A stretch of 64,000 bases of DNA. Source: Bradyrhizobium zhengyangense (GTDB lineage: Bacteria > Pseudomonadota > Alphaproteobacteria > Rhizobiales > Xanthobacteraceae). Location of the stretch: the NCBI RefSeq assembly GCF_022012435.1, contig NZ_JAKLUA010000020.1, positions 1 through 64,000 of the forward strand, in the 5' to 3' direction. The notes beneath the pieces are model-generated. The model saw only the letters and a list, made by a program, of their open reading frames with translations, ran no database searches and was not told where the DNA came from. Shown here piece by piece: positions 1 through 6,162 of the stretch; positions within the stretch are counted from its first letter, which is position 1, and each line of letters begins with the position of its first letter. A program made the position numbers and the translations under genes.

Positions 1-151
1 GGCAATCATCATCAGGCCGCGACACTGCCTCGCCATCCTGATCGCCGCGCACTTCCTACCCAGATTGCCGCGCTACAGCCTGCGGCAGCGACGCCAGCAC
101 GCGCGCGATGCTTCGGTTCACAATTGATTGTGCACTCGTGAAAGGACGCCA

Positions 152-436
152 TCACGCGTGAGGCAGAACGGTCGTGATCTCGTAGATCGCCACCGCCGTT
201 CCGAGACAGCGCCGCCAGGGATTGACGCCGCGGACGATCTCGTCGGCGGCCCAGAGGAGAAGTCCACCTTTGATGATAACGGTCAGCGCAACGTTGGCTT
301 GACCTGAGGGCAGCCAGAGCCACCGGAGAAGGGCCGCTGCGATCACGATCCACAGAACCAGATTGGGCGCCTGAACAATCGTGATAGCGCCTGTTTCACG
401 ATTGCGGAAAAACCAGTTCAGGAGCTTGCGCATCAT
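152..436 (-). CDS. Small inner-membrane protein of unknown function
   Basis: This encodes about 94 residues. A charged N-terminus (MMRKLLNWFFRNRETG) is followed by two hydrophobic stretches at roughly residues 25-42 and 48-66 and a short arginine-rich tail, so it is probably a two-pass inner-membrane protein. The frame stays open up to 532, but that extension runs through the hairpin at 517-548 and is not hydrophobic, so I start at the ATG pair at 433-436. I do not recognise a named family. It lies downstream of csbD on the same strand, separated from it by the hairpin terminator, so it is probably transcribed separately. Confidence 0.6.
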   Translation of the reverse strand: MMRKLLNWFFRNRETGAITIVQAPNLVLWIVIAAALLRWLWLPSGQANVALTVIIKGGLLLWAADEIVRGVNPWRRCLGTAVAIYEITTVLPHA

Positions 437-516
437 CGCGGGCTGAGCGGTTGCAACGAAGGGACTGGCCTCGTGGTCGTCCAGGAGATGGAGGTGCGCG
501 GCTTTCCGCTCATACA

Positions 517-548
517 AAACCGCCCCTGACACGAGTCAAGGGCGGTTT
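517..548 (-). terminator. Rho-independent terminator after csbD
   Basis: This is a perfect 9-bp inverted repeat (AAACCGCCC at 517-525 and GGGCGGTTT at 540-548). Read on the minus strand, its second arm ends in a T-run. It lies just past the csbD stop codon. Confidence 0.75.
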
Positions 549-563
549 CCAGATCGGGCCGGA

Positions 564-740
564 TCAGTGACCGGTGCCCGGCTTGGTGGTTTTCGGCGGC
601 TTGCCGTCTTCCATACGACCTTCGTTGCGAAGATCACGGCCCTCCTGGGCCTTGCGCTGGCTCTTCGGATCCTTGTCGTGCTCGTTCATCTCTTCCTTGA
701 TGTAGCCGGCGCCTTCCTTGATCTTACCTTCAACACTCAT
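564..740 (-). CDS. CsbD family stress-response protein
   Basis: This 58-residue, highly charged protein begins MSVEGKIKEGAGYIKEE, typical of the CsbD family, whose members have a fold built on a conserved GKxKExxG segment and are usually induced by general stress. The function of the family is not established. The ATG at 738-740 has a near-perfect GGAGG ribosome-binding site (AAGGAGGACGTC before the ATG). A GGAAC-type promoter candidate sits about 25 bp further upstream at 766-790, consistent with control by an alphaproteobacterial general stress sigma factor of the EcfG type. The hairpin at 517-548 closes the unit. The family call is secure; the regulation is inferred. Confidence 0.85.
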   Translation of the reverse strand: MSVEGKIKEGAGYIKEEMNEHDKDPKSQRKAQEGRDLRNEGRMEDGKPPKTTKPGTGH

Positions 741-765
741 GACGTCCTCCTTCGATATGGGAGGT

Positions 766-790
766 AATGCGCTGGCGAGCCTGACGTTCC
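766..790 (-). promoter_or_regulatory. Candidate EcfG-type promoter for csbD
   Basis: On the minus strand GGAAC (786-790) is followed after 16 bases by CATT (766-769). The EcfG general-stress consensus is GGAAC-N16/17-(C)GTT, so the -10 has one mismatch. A transcript starting near 757 would carry the csbD ribosome-binding site. Confidence 0.4.
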
Positions 791-814
791 GGCGCTGGAC
801 GTCCGTCTGGCATA

Positions 815-839
815 GGAACGCAAGGAACTGCCCTGCGTT
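815..839 (+). promoter_or_regulatory. Candidate EcfG-type promoter facing the small ORF at 849
   Basis: GGAAC (815-819), 16 bases, then CGTT (836-839) fits the EcfG consensus exactly. The -10 lies only about 10 bases before the ATG at 849, so a transcript from here would be leaderless or nearly so, which is a caution. The second GGAAC at 824-828 has no correctly spaced partner. Confidence 0.4.
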
Positions 840-848
840 ACGGAGCAA

Positions 849-1037
849 ATGAGTCAGGTCCGACGAAGAATACGGCAGGCAAAGACGTTGAGCGAAAGGC
901 TCGCTGAAGCTGCGCGCGAAGCCCGCGCGCAGGTGCAGCCCCTGCCGGATGGACAGTTGCGAGACGTCCGCCTGGAAAAGGCTCGCCAGTACGAGGCGCA
1001 AATCCCGCTCAATGCATTTCCGGGACAGCGCCGATAA
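849..1037 (+). CDS. Small hypothetical protein with an amphipathic helical pattern
   Basis: This 62-residue protein is rich in Arg, Ala, Glu and Gln (MSQVRRRIRQAKTLSERLAE...). It resembles the small rhizobial proteins with an 'LPxGxxRDxxLxKARQxE' stretch near the C-terminus; here that stretch reads LPDGQLRDVRLEKARQYEAQ. I know of no assigned function. A GGAG motif lies 4 bases before the ATG, and the frame ends just before the convergent LysR gene. It could be missed as noise, but the family-like motif and the ribosome-binding site favour a real gene. Confidence 0.55.
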   Translation: MSQVRRRIRQAKTLSERLAEAAREARAQVQPLPDGQLRDVRLEKARQYEAQIPLNAFPGQRR

Positions 1038-1040
1038 CAA

Positions 1041-1667
1041 TCAGCTCCCGACGCCGCCGACCAGCCGCGGCCGGCGGCTCGCGCGCGCCCTCTCATCCAT
1101 CACGGTACGCAGCCATTCGCGAAAGCTGACGATCTCCGGACAATCCACGGTGCCCTCGGGCGCGATCAGCCAATCGCCGAGACCTGTCCCCTCGGTGACC
1201 CTGTCGCAACGATAGCCGGGATGATGGCCGAGGCTGCGGGCGATCAAGAGATCAACCTTGCCCTCGACAAGCTCATGCAGGCCGGCAGGCTGGAGCACGC
1301 GCAAACCGATCTCCGCATGCGCACTCCGAAACGCCGCGAGATCAAGGCGGCGCAGATCGAAGCTGGCATGGACGCCCAATTGCAGCAGCACGACACCTTC
1401 AGGCTTCAACTGCGAGGTCGCCTCCGCGATGTGGCGAAAACCCTCGGACACCCCCGGCAGATAGGCCTGACCTGCCGCGGTCAGGATCAGCTGCTTGTGC
1501 AACCGCTCGAACAGCTGCACGCCGAGGCGCGCCTCCAGCGCTTTCACCTGCTGCCCGACGGCAGCGGGGGTCACGTGAAGTTCGTGCGCGGCCAGCTTGA
1601 AGCTGAGATGGCGCGCAGCAGCCTCGAAGGCGCGGAGCGCGTTGAGTGGCGGAAGGGCGTAGGTCAT
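1041..1667 (-). CDS. LysR-family regulator (GcvA-like) with an internally shortened effector domain
   Basis: The 208 residues open with a clear LysR helix-turn-helix (PPLNALRAFEAAARHLSF, then TPAAVGQQVKALEARLG), closest in style to GcvA-type regulators. The usual length is about 300. After residue ~150 the protein moves straight from the first half of the effector domain (EGKVDLLIARSLGHHPGYRCDRV) to the C-terminal end motif (GDWLIAPEG...CPEIVSFREWL), so about 85-90 residues of the second subdomain are missing with the frame kept. It is divergently placed to the RidA-like gene, its most likely target. DNA binding may be intact while ligand sensing is altered or lost. Confidence 0.75.
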   Translation of the reverse strand: MTYALPPLNALRAFEAAARHLSFKLAAHELHVTPAAVGQQVKALEARLGVQLFERLHKQLILTAAGQAYLPGVSEGFRHIAEATSQLKPEGVVLLQLGVHASFDLRRLDLAAFRSAHAEIGLRVLQPAGLHELVEGKVDLLIARSLGHHPGYRCDRVTEGTGLGDWLIAPEGTVDCPEIVSFREWLRTVMDERARASRRPRLVGGVGS

Positions 1668-1795
1668 CGCGCATCAGTTTGACACCGATGGACCGCCGTC
1701 TTGCAATAGATTTTCTTGCGCTGAACCGCAGGAATGATGCTTTGCGCGGCAGTGATGTCGCCGGATAGGGTCGGTTCGCAATCCGGAGACAGGTC

Positions 1796-2188
1796 ATGCC
1801 CCAAGTTCTCATCGTCAGTCACAATCCCAGAGCGGTTCACCCTCCCGCCGGCGGCTACAGCCTTGGGCTTGAAGTGACGCAGCACCGCCGCCTGCTATTC
1901 ATCAGCGGCCAGGTCCCTGAAAAGTCCGACGGCTCCGTGCCCGAAGGGTTCGAGGCGCAATGCGAGCAGGCCTGGCGTAACGTCATGGAGGTGCTCACTG
2001 CTGCCGGTCTTGGCGTTGAACATCTGGTCAAGGTCACCACCTTCCTGACCGACCGCAATCAGGTCGTAACCAACCGCACCGTTCGCCGCAGGATGCTCGG
2101 GGAGCATCAACCCGCGCTGACGGTCATGATCGCCGAGACTGTCGACAGCAAATGGCTGCTGGAGATCGAGGCGATCGCCGCCGAGTGA
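1796..2188 (+). CDS. RidA/YjgF/UK114 family protein
   Basis: The protein has 130 residues, the normal RidA length, with family signatures RLLFISGQVP, a central Q-x-x-x-x-x-x-N segment (QAWRNVMEVL), VKVTTFLTD and the C-terminal LEIEAIAAE. RidA proteins form trimers that hydrolyse reactive enamine/imine intermediates from PLP enzymes. The arginine needed for deamination in archetypal RidA (in the P-x-R segment) is replaced here: the segment reads HQPALTVMIAE. This points to a non-archetypal subgroup with an uncertain reaction. The ATG follows GGAGACAGGTC. The divergent LysR gene is its likely regulator. Confidence 0.85.
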   Translation: MPQVLIVSHNPRAVHPPAGGYSLGLEVTQHRRLLFISGQVPEKSDGSVPEGFEAQCEQAWRNVMEVLTAAGLGVEHLVKVTTFLTDRNQVVTNRTVRRRMLGEHQPALTVMIAETVDSKWLLEIEAIAAE

Positions 2189-2226
2189 AAACAGCTTCAA
2201 GACTTTTCCAGATGCTCAGGTGCCCC

Positions 2227-2919
2227 ATGCCTCAAACCATCCATCCCTTCTACGAGACCCATCGCGATGCCATGGAATCCGCCATGCGCCAGCGCCTCGA
2301 CCTGGCCGAGCCGATGCTGCGCGAGCGCACGCATTTGTCCGACGTCGACGTAATCAGGCAGGAGGTGATGGACGAATTCGCCATCGTGCTCGCCCAGATG
2401 CCCTATGTCGGCGGCACAGCGAGCCGCATGAGCGATTTCTTCATGCGCCTCACCGGCTTCATGGCCATCAGCCGCGTGCTGCGGCGGCATGGCGTGCCGG
2501 TGCCCGTGATCGGCGAGATCGAGCGGGCGATCTACAAGGCACAGCTGCTCACTGAGCCCGAAGCGGATCGTCTCGCCGCAGGGGATCAATTCATGTCGGC
2601 GGAGAACCAGATTTTGCTGCGCGAGCAGGCGGCGAGAAGCGTCACAGAGAGCCATCAGGCCGAATTTCCGGAGGATTTCGCCTACGATTTCGTCGAGCCC
2701 GGTCCGAATGATAGCTTTGAATTCGGCATCAACTACAAAGCCTGCGGCTTCTGCAAATTCGCTGGCCGCCACGGCGACAAGGAGATCCTGCCCAACATTT
2801 GCGGCCTCGATTTCGACGCCTATGCAACCCGCGGCATCCGCCTGGAACGGACGCAAACGCTGGCCGGCGGCGCGAGCCATTGCAATTTCCGTTTCTCGCG
2901 ATTGCAACGTGACGGATGA
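2227..2919 (+). CDS. L-2-amino-thiazoline-4-carboxylic acid hydrolase family protein
   Basis: The 230 residues match the ATC hydrolase family in layout: a helical N-terminal half, then a C-terminal block with conserved cysteines (NYKACGFCKFAGRHGDKEILPNICGLDFD) and a terminal GGASHCNFRF. In pseudomonads the named enzyme opens the thiazoline ring during cysteine formation, but many family members have no tested substrate. I start at the ATG at 2227 (MPQTIHPFYETH) rather than the longer frame from 2152, because the extra residues overlap ridA and do not look like the family. It begins 38 bp after ridA and may be cotranscribed with it. Confidence 0.7.
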   Translation: MPQTIHPFYETHRDAMESAMRQRLDLAEPMLRERTHLSDVDVIRQEVMDEFAIVLAQMPYVGGTASRMSDFFMRLTGFMAISRVLRRHGVPVPVIGEIERAIYKAQLLTEPEADRLAAGDQFMSAENQILLREQAARSVTESHQAEFPEDFAYDFVEPGPNDSFEFGINYKACGFCKFAGRHGDKEILPNICGLDFDAYATRGIRLERTQTLAGGASHCNFRFSRLQRDG

Positions 2920-2951
2920 CGTCGCGCGCGGGCGCCTGTTCGTAAGCTGCG

Positions 2952-3779
2952 CTAATGCGCGCCGCACCGGCAGTTCTCGTAGTCCACGGGATCGTGGCTG
3001 TTGAAAATCGCCACACGCTTCCCATGGTTCAGCTTCAGCTCCCGCAAGCGCGCCTGGTTGGCGCTGCGGGCATTGCGGTCCATGTCGACCTTGCGCTGGA
3101 AATAGCGGAGCATCATCGGCGCGCGCGGCGATGCGTCGAGCTGGCCGTGATGGAAGTAGCTGTCGCCGGCATGCAGCAGCCATGTGTCACTGGTGCGGAC
3201 CGCGATGCCGCAATGGCCAAGCGTGTGGCCGGCGAGCGGGATCATCAGGATATCGGCCTCGCGATCGCCAAGCGCGCGCACGCCCTTGAAGCCGAACCAG
3301 TCTTCGCCGGTCTCACCGTAGAAACTCCAGCTCGGTCCGTGGCTCCATTGGCCCGTGACATAACGCCCTTCGGGGGGCGCCGGCTTGTGCAGCACGGCCA
3401 TGTCGTATTCGGCGCGATGGACGTGGATCGCGGCATGGGGAAAGTCGGGCACGCCGCCGGCGTGATCGCGGTCGAGATGTGTCAGCAGCACGTGACGCAC
3501 GTCATTGGGCGAATAACCGAGCGCCCTCACCTGCTGCACGGCCGTCTCTGCCGGATCGAGCCTCGGTGCGGTCTGGCGCAGCCATCGCCGCCCGAGCCTT
3601 TCGGGCGCGGCGATATCGCCGAGCCCGATGCCGGTGTCGACCAGCGCGAGGCCGTTATTGGTCTCGATCAGCAGGCAATGGCAGACCATGCGGGCGCGCT
3701 GGAACAGGCCGCCGGTGCCGTTCACGAGCCGGCGGCCCATCGGGCACATCGTGCCGGTGTTGAGGTGATGAATTTTCAT
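2952..3779 (-). CDS. MBL-fold metallo-hydrolase (AHL-lactonase-like)
   Basis: This is a 275-residue metallo-beta-lactamase-fold protein. The metal motif reads THLDRDHAGG (H-x-D-x-D-H, with Asp in place of the second His of the usual H-x-H-x-D-H). It is followed by GHTLGHCGI, the bridging Asp in HAGDSYFHHG and a late His in FNSHDP. Layout and length resemble the N-acylhomoserine-lactonase-like subgroup, which hydrolyses lactones or related esters; the substrate cannot be read from the sequence. It is transcribed away from the LysR gene at 3874, which probably controls it. There is no signal peptide, so it is cytoplasmic. Confidence 0.8.
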   Translation of the reverse strand: MKIHHLNTGTMCPMGRRLVNGTGGLFQRARMVCHCLLIETNNGLALVDTGIGLGDIAAPERLGRRWLRQTAPRLDPAETAVQQVRALGYSPNDVRHVLLTHLDRDHAGGVPDFPHAAIHVHRAEYDMAVLHKPAPPEGRYVTGQWSHGPSWSFYGETGEDWFGFKGVRALGDREADILMIPLAGHTLGHCGIAVRTSDTWLLHAGDSYFHHGQLDASPRAPMMLRYFQRKVDMDRNARSANQARLRELKLNHGKRVAIFNSHDPVDYENCRCGAH

Positions 3780-3827
3780 GGATGACGCTCGCCTGTTGTG
3801 GACAGCGCCTTCTTGTCATCCTCGAAT

Positions 3828-3873
3828 CCATAGGTAAAATATTGAATATTGATGATATCTCTAGGCACATCCT
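3828..3873. promoter_or_regulatory. AT-rich divergent control region between MBL hydrolase and LysR genes
   Basis: Between two GC-rich genes lies an AT-rich stretch holding a direct repeat AATATTG/AATATT (about 3838-3850) and outer arms CCATAGG (3828-3834) and CCTATGG (3871-3877, over the LysR start codon). LysR regulators usually bind such divergent gaps. The exact operator is not established. Confidence 0.3.
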
Positions 3874-4725
3874 ATGGACATCCGCGAGCTCCGCTACTTC
3901 ACCGCCGTCTACCGTGAACGCAACCTCACCGCTGCGGCTCGCACCTGCTTCGTGTCGCAGCCGTCGATCTCGACCGCGATCACCAATCTGGAGGCCGAGC
4001 TCGGCACCACGCTGTTCATCCGGCACAAGAAGGGCGTCGCGCCGACGGCCTCGGCCGAGCAGTTTCATACCGTCGCCCGCCGCATCATCGACGAGGCCGA
4101 CGCCGCGCGAAAGCTGTTCCGCAAGCCCAGCGCCAGGACGACGGTCACGCTCGGCCTGATGCGGACGCTCGACGCAACCAGGACGATCGCGCTGCTGAAG
4201 CCGTTGACGGCACGAAGCGACGTCGCGCTACGGCTCGTTGGCTGCGACGAACGCACCGATGCACGGATCATCTCGAAAAGCATGTTGCGCGACGACGAGC
4301 ATTTCGTGCCGCTCTGGAGCGAGCGTTACGTCGCGGCGCTGCCGCCGTCGCATCCGCTGACGCTGAAAGACAAGCTCAGCACCGCCGATCTCGCCGACGT
4401 GCCGATGATCGACCGCTGCCATTGCGAGCAGAGCGCGTTCTTCGGCCGCGCGGCGCGGCGGCGCCAATCCGCGGCGATCGCGCAATCGGAGGATTGGGCC
4501 ATGGCGCTGGTCGCGGCCGGCGTCGGCATCGCCATCGTCCCGGAAGGCGTAGCGAAGGGCGTCTCCGATGTCGCCATCAGGCCAATCGAGGTGAAGATCA
4601 AGCGCGAGGTCGGGCTCGCCTATCGCGCATCCGCGCCGCTGGCGGACGCGTTGAAGGATTTTGTCGGGAAGCTGCAACGCGTGCGCGCAAAGCCTCGCAA
4701 CAACTCCAGCCGCCGGCACGACTGA
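3874..4725 (+). CDS. LysR-family transcriptional regulator
   Basis: This is a full-length LysR protein (283 residues). The winged helix-turn-helix occupies residues 1-60 (MDIRELRYFTAVYRERNLT, then VSQPSISTAITNLEAELG), followed by a two-lobed effector domain containing the typical late motif MALVAAGVGIAIVPEGV. The last ~20 residues are basic. It is divergent from the MBL-fold hydrolase with a 94-bp gap, the standard arrangement for a LysR activator and its target. The inducer is unknown. It ends 7 bp before the convergent end of the zinc-ribbon gene. Confidence 0.9.
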   Translation: MDIRELRYFTAVYRERNLTAAARTCFVSQPSISTAITNLEAELGTTLFIRHKKGVAPTASAEQFHTVARRIIDEADAARKLFRKPSARTTVTLGLMRTLDATRTIALLKPLTARSDVALRLVGCDERTDARIISKSMLRDDEHFVPLWSERYVAALPPSHPLTLKDKLSTADLADVPMIDRCHCEQSAFFGRAARRRQSAAIAQSEDWAMALVAAGVGIAIVPEGVAKGVSDVAIRPIEVKIKREVGLAYRASAPLADALKDFVGKLQRVRAKPRNNSSRRHD

Positions 4726-4732
4726 CGACAAG

Positions 4733-5497
4733 CTATCCGAGCAAGCCCTTCAGGCCGGCATAGATCGAGCCCACCGCGGTCGCGGCGACACCGGCCAGCG
4801 GGCCGACGGTCTGCATCAGGTCCTGAATCAAGCGGGCACGGCGGCGGAGCTGTTCCTCGCCCACATGCTGCCCGAGCAGGCGCGCCATTCTGAAGGCGAA
4901 AGCATTGGGCTTGCCGCCCTGGCCCAGAACGCGCGGCAAGACCTGGAAGATCACGACTCCCAATATGTTTCCGGACACGAAGGCGAGCAGGATGCTCGCA
5001 CCGTATTCGAACACTTCGCGCCATTCGACCCACACGGTGGGCAGGATAGGAACATCATCGTGGAATCCGGTCACCGTCAGCATCGCCTGGATGCTGACGC
5101 TGGCGAGCAGCAACGCCAGCACGAACGCTCCCAATGTCGAGACCCGATGCAGCGGATAGGCTGCAAACCCGAACAGCAGCGGGATGACGATCGAGGCGAT
5201 GCGGAGCGGAATTGGCGAGAGATTGAAGGTGATGGTGACCAGAACATGCGCGAACGTCAGCAGGATCGACGGAATGACGACGTAGAGAACGGCATGCGTC
5301 CCGTAATAGCGCAGCGGATTCTTGTACCGCTCGAGCCGGACATTGACGCGGTCGAGATCGCGCCTCAGCTTGTCCAGCTCGGCGACGATGTCGTCGATCT
5401 CGAGCAACGTCGGCCGCACCACGCGCAGATCGCGCGAGCAGTGCTTGCACGCGATGGCTTCGTCCTTGATCGTCTCGGCGCAGAATGGACACTCCAT
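4733..5497 (-). CDS. Zinc-ribbon protein with several membrane segments
   Basis: The 254 residues start with a treble-clef-type zinc ribbon (CPFCAETI, then ACKHC, residues ~3-21). A short coiled coil follows at about 35-60 (IDDIVAELDKLRRDLDRVN), then four or so hydrophobic segments between residues ~65 and 185, and a basic tail with a final hydrophobic stretch near 225-250. This suggests an inner-membrane protein with a cytoplasmic zinc ribbon, possibly a scaffold. I know of no named function. It is the last gene of the operon led by the CHAT protein, starting 2 bp after the preceding small zinc-ribbon gene. Confidence 0.65.
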   Translation of the reverse strand: MECPFCAETIKDEAIACKHCSRDLRVVRPTLLEIDDIVAELDKLRRDLDRVNVRLERYKNPLRYYGTHAVLYVVIPSILLTFAHVLVTITFNLSPIPLRIASIVIPLLFGFAAYPLHRVSTLGAFVLALLLASVSIQAMLTVTGFHDDVPILPTVWVEWREVFEYGASILLAFVSGNILGVVIFQVLPRVLGQGGKPNAFAFRMARLLGQHVGEEQLRRRARLIQDLMQTVGPLAGVAATAVGSIYAGLKGLLG

Positions 5498-5499
5498 CG

Positions 5500-5694
5500 T
5501 CAGCGCGACGTCCTGCGCCGCATGATGGTCTCGACCTCGTCTCTGGCCCGCGCCAGCTCATCGCGCAACTGGTCGCGCTTGCGCAGGAGATCGTCGCGCT
5601 CCGCAATCAGCGTTGCGGGAACGGCGATGTCTCGCGAACAGGATGCGCAGACCAGCGCGCGATCCGCATTCTCGGCCTGGCAGTAGGGACACAT
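5500..5694 (-). CDS. Small zinc-ribbon/coiled-coil protein
   Basis: This 64-residue protein opens with a zinc ribbon (MCPYCQAEN, then CASCSRD) and continues as a charged coiled coil (LIAERDDLLRKRDQLRDELA). The design mirrors the N-terminal part of the next gene: zinc ribbon plus coiled coil without the membrane part. A GTG three bases upstream is also in frame, but the ATG at 5692-5694 shares its A with the TGA stop of the preceding gene (TGATG), a common translational-coupling arrangement. It may be a partner or a split-off copy of the domain in the downstream protein. Confidence 0.65.
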   Translation of the reverse strand: MCPYCQAENADRALVCASCSRDIAVPATLIAERDDLLRKRDQLRDELARARDEVETIMRRRTSR

Positions 5695-6137
5695 CACTTG
5701 GGTGCGACCTTGAGGGTGAAGATGGCCGTGCCCGGCCGCCCGTCGCTGTCCTTGATGTCGACGCGCACGGTGTATTCGCCGGGCGGCAGTTCCGCGTCCT
5801 GCATGTTGATGCCGTCAGCCTGGACGAACGGCTTGATCCTCGACGTCAGATCGACGTTGGGCGAGCGGAGGAACACCATCTTGACGGATTCGGGATCGAT
5901 CTTGGCGCCCCCGAACGACTCGAACTTCAATTGCAGCCGCATAGGCGAGGACACGGCATCGCCCGGCGAGATGAACTCCACCTTGGGACCGCGCAGGATG
6001 CCGCGCCGGTCAGCCGCGACCGCTCCCTTCGGTGGCGGCAGCTTGGCCTCCTCTTCCGTGATCAATTGTGTTGCCCGCGACGCTCCCGAAAACAGGAGAC
6101 CAGCCGCAACCAGCCCGAGCAAGATATTCCGCATCAT
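5694..6137 (-). CDS. Secreted protein with a predicted immunoglobulin-like beta-sandwich
   Basis: The 147 residues begin with a signal peptide (MRNILLGLVAAGLLFSGASRA), followed by a short linker and a domain of alternating beta-strand-like stretches (VEFISPGDAVSSPMRLQLKF; then ELPPGEYTVRVDIKDSDG; then GTAIFTLKVAPK). This pattern is typical of Ig-like/invasin-type or CopC-like adhesion modules exported to the periplasm. No catalytic residues are seen. It follows the CHAT gene by 25 bp and is coupled to the next zinc-ribbon gene, so it probably acts with the CHAT protein, perhaps as a partner or substrate. Confidence 0.6.
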   Translation of the reverse strand: MMRNILLGLVAAGLLFSGASRATQLITEEEAKLPPPKGAVAADRRGILRGPKVEFISPGDAVSSPMRLQLKFESFGGAKIDPESVKMVFLRSPNVDLTSRIKPFVQADGINMQDAELPPGEYTVRVDIKDSDGRPGTAIFTLKVAPK

Positions 6138-6162
6138 TGGCCTTCCAACCTTCCCAAATCAA

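Noticed and set aside
1..151. Possible gene end at the left edge
   Set aside because: No frame has a recognisable motif or ribosome-binding site in this short stretch; an apparent minus-strand frame is Arg-rich and antisense-like.
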